6,129 nt of DNA, from contig DSDB01000158.1 in the NCBI GenBank assembly GCA_011057845.1, forward strand, positions 1 through 6,129, read 5' to 3'. Made by a program: the position numbers and the translations under genes. Shown here one piece after another: positions 5,949-6,129 of the stretch. Below the pieces are notes generated by a model. The model had not been told where the DNA came from and ran no database searches. It was given only the letters and a program-made list of their open reading frames with translations. Origin of the DNA: Phycisphaerales bacterium. GTDB taxonomy: Bacteria; Planctomycetota; Phycisphaerae; Sedimentisphaerales; Anaerobacaceae. Positions within the stretch are counted from its first letter, which is position 1. Each line of letters opens with the position of its first letter.

Positions 5949-6016
5949 TAATGGGCGACTGTTCTGATGCTTGGTTTCAACAAAAGCCGGTATGTTTGCA
6001 GTCGGTCGCGGACACG

Positions 6017-6129
6017 CTACTTCAACTGCATGAGCCCCGGCCCGGCCAGCTCCGCCCGCACACGCCCGGTATTCAGGTCGTACTCGATCCCCTTGACCAG
6101 GGCCCCGTTGAAGTAGCACGGCTGAGTCC
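6017..6129 (-). CDS. C-terminal fragment of an unidentified protein (runs off the right edge)
   Basis: One minus-strand frame is open from the window edge to a TAG stop at 6017-6019, giving 36 codons plus two bases. The tail reads like real protein: CYFNGALVKGIEYDLNTG followed by a short stretch ending GPGLMQLK. Alternating polar and hydrophobic residues suggest beta strands, as at the C-terminus of many secreted carbohydrate-active proteins, but I do not recognise the family. The stop lies 83 nt before the glycosidase start, on the same strand, so the two may be co-transcribed. No terminator is evident in that 83-nt gap. The two other minus-strand frames give glycine- and arginine-rich translations that do not look like protein, which supports this one. 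Confidence 0.6.
   Translation of the reverse strand, partial: TQPCYFNGALVKGIEYDLNTGRVRAELAGPGLMQLK

Noticed and set aside
5947..5952. TATAAT on the plus strand near the glycosidase start
   Set aside because: No acceptable -35 lies at 16-18 bp, and no plus-strand gene follows before the window edge.
5945..5980. TTGAAA and TATAAG as a minus-strand promoter for the glycosidase
   Set aside because: The hexamers are 24 bp apart, and the implied start would fall within the Shine-Dalgarno region.
1..6129. CRISPR array, tRNA or rRNA genes, insertion sequences, defence island
   Set aside because: I saw no spaced direct repeats, transposase motifs, cloverleaf-like sequence or terminal inverted repeats. 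The window is almost fully accounted for by ordinary chromosomal genes.

Overview
The window is a GC-rich bacterial chromosome segment in which every gene I can support is on the minus strand and is transcribed from right to left. The gene set suggests the Planctomycetota, perhaps a Phycisphaerae-like lineage. The clues are a TPR protein ending in RNA polymerase alpha-CTD modules, a SpoIID/LytB-family lipoprotein, and a secreted DUF5060-type glycosidase. I infer this from gene content alone; there is no rRNA or other phylogenetic marker here.

Layout in transcription order. (1) 6129-6017: the last 36 codons of an unidentified protein that enters from the right edge. (2) 5933-4140: a secreted polysaccharide-acting protein with an N-terminal DUF5060 beta domain, a TIM-barrel glycosidase core and a C-terminal beta domain of the 'putative collagen-binding' type. 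(3) 4139-3987: an intergenic region with a good sigma70-like promoter (TTGCAA, 17 bp, TATAAT), an AT-rich UP-like stretch just upstream of it, an inverted repeat overlapping it, and a leader hairpin whose loop carries the Shine-Dalgarno. (4) 3986-2676: about six TPRs followed by a charged linker and two tandem alpha-CTD modules. (5) 2667-1231: a SpoIID/LytB-domain lipoprotein. (6) 1228-113: tgt, a bacterial preQ1-type tRNA-guanine transglycosylase. (7) 112-1: a short AT-richer spacer with a weak terminator-like palindrome and a possible promoter for a gene beyond the left edge.

Genes 4 to 6 are separated by only 8 and 2 nt and probably form one operon read from the 4053-4081 promoter. The spoIID-tgt pairing recalls the ruvAB-spoIID-queA-tgt neighbourhood of some Firmicutes. 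The most interesting item is gene 4. It carries two copies of the DNA- and activator-contacting domain of RNA polymerase alpha on a TPR scaffold, with no polymerase assembly domain, and it sits behind a promoter with a UP-like element. It may be a transcription factor that docks on promoters and regulates itself, but that role is inference.
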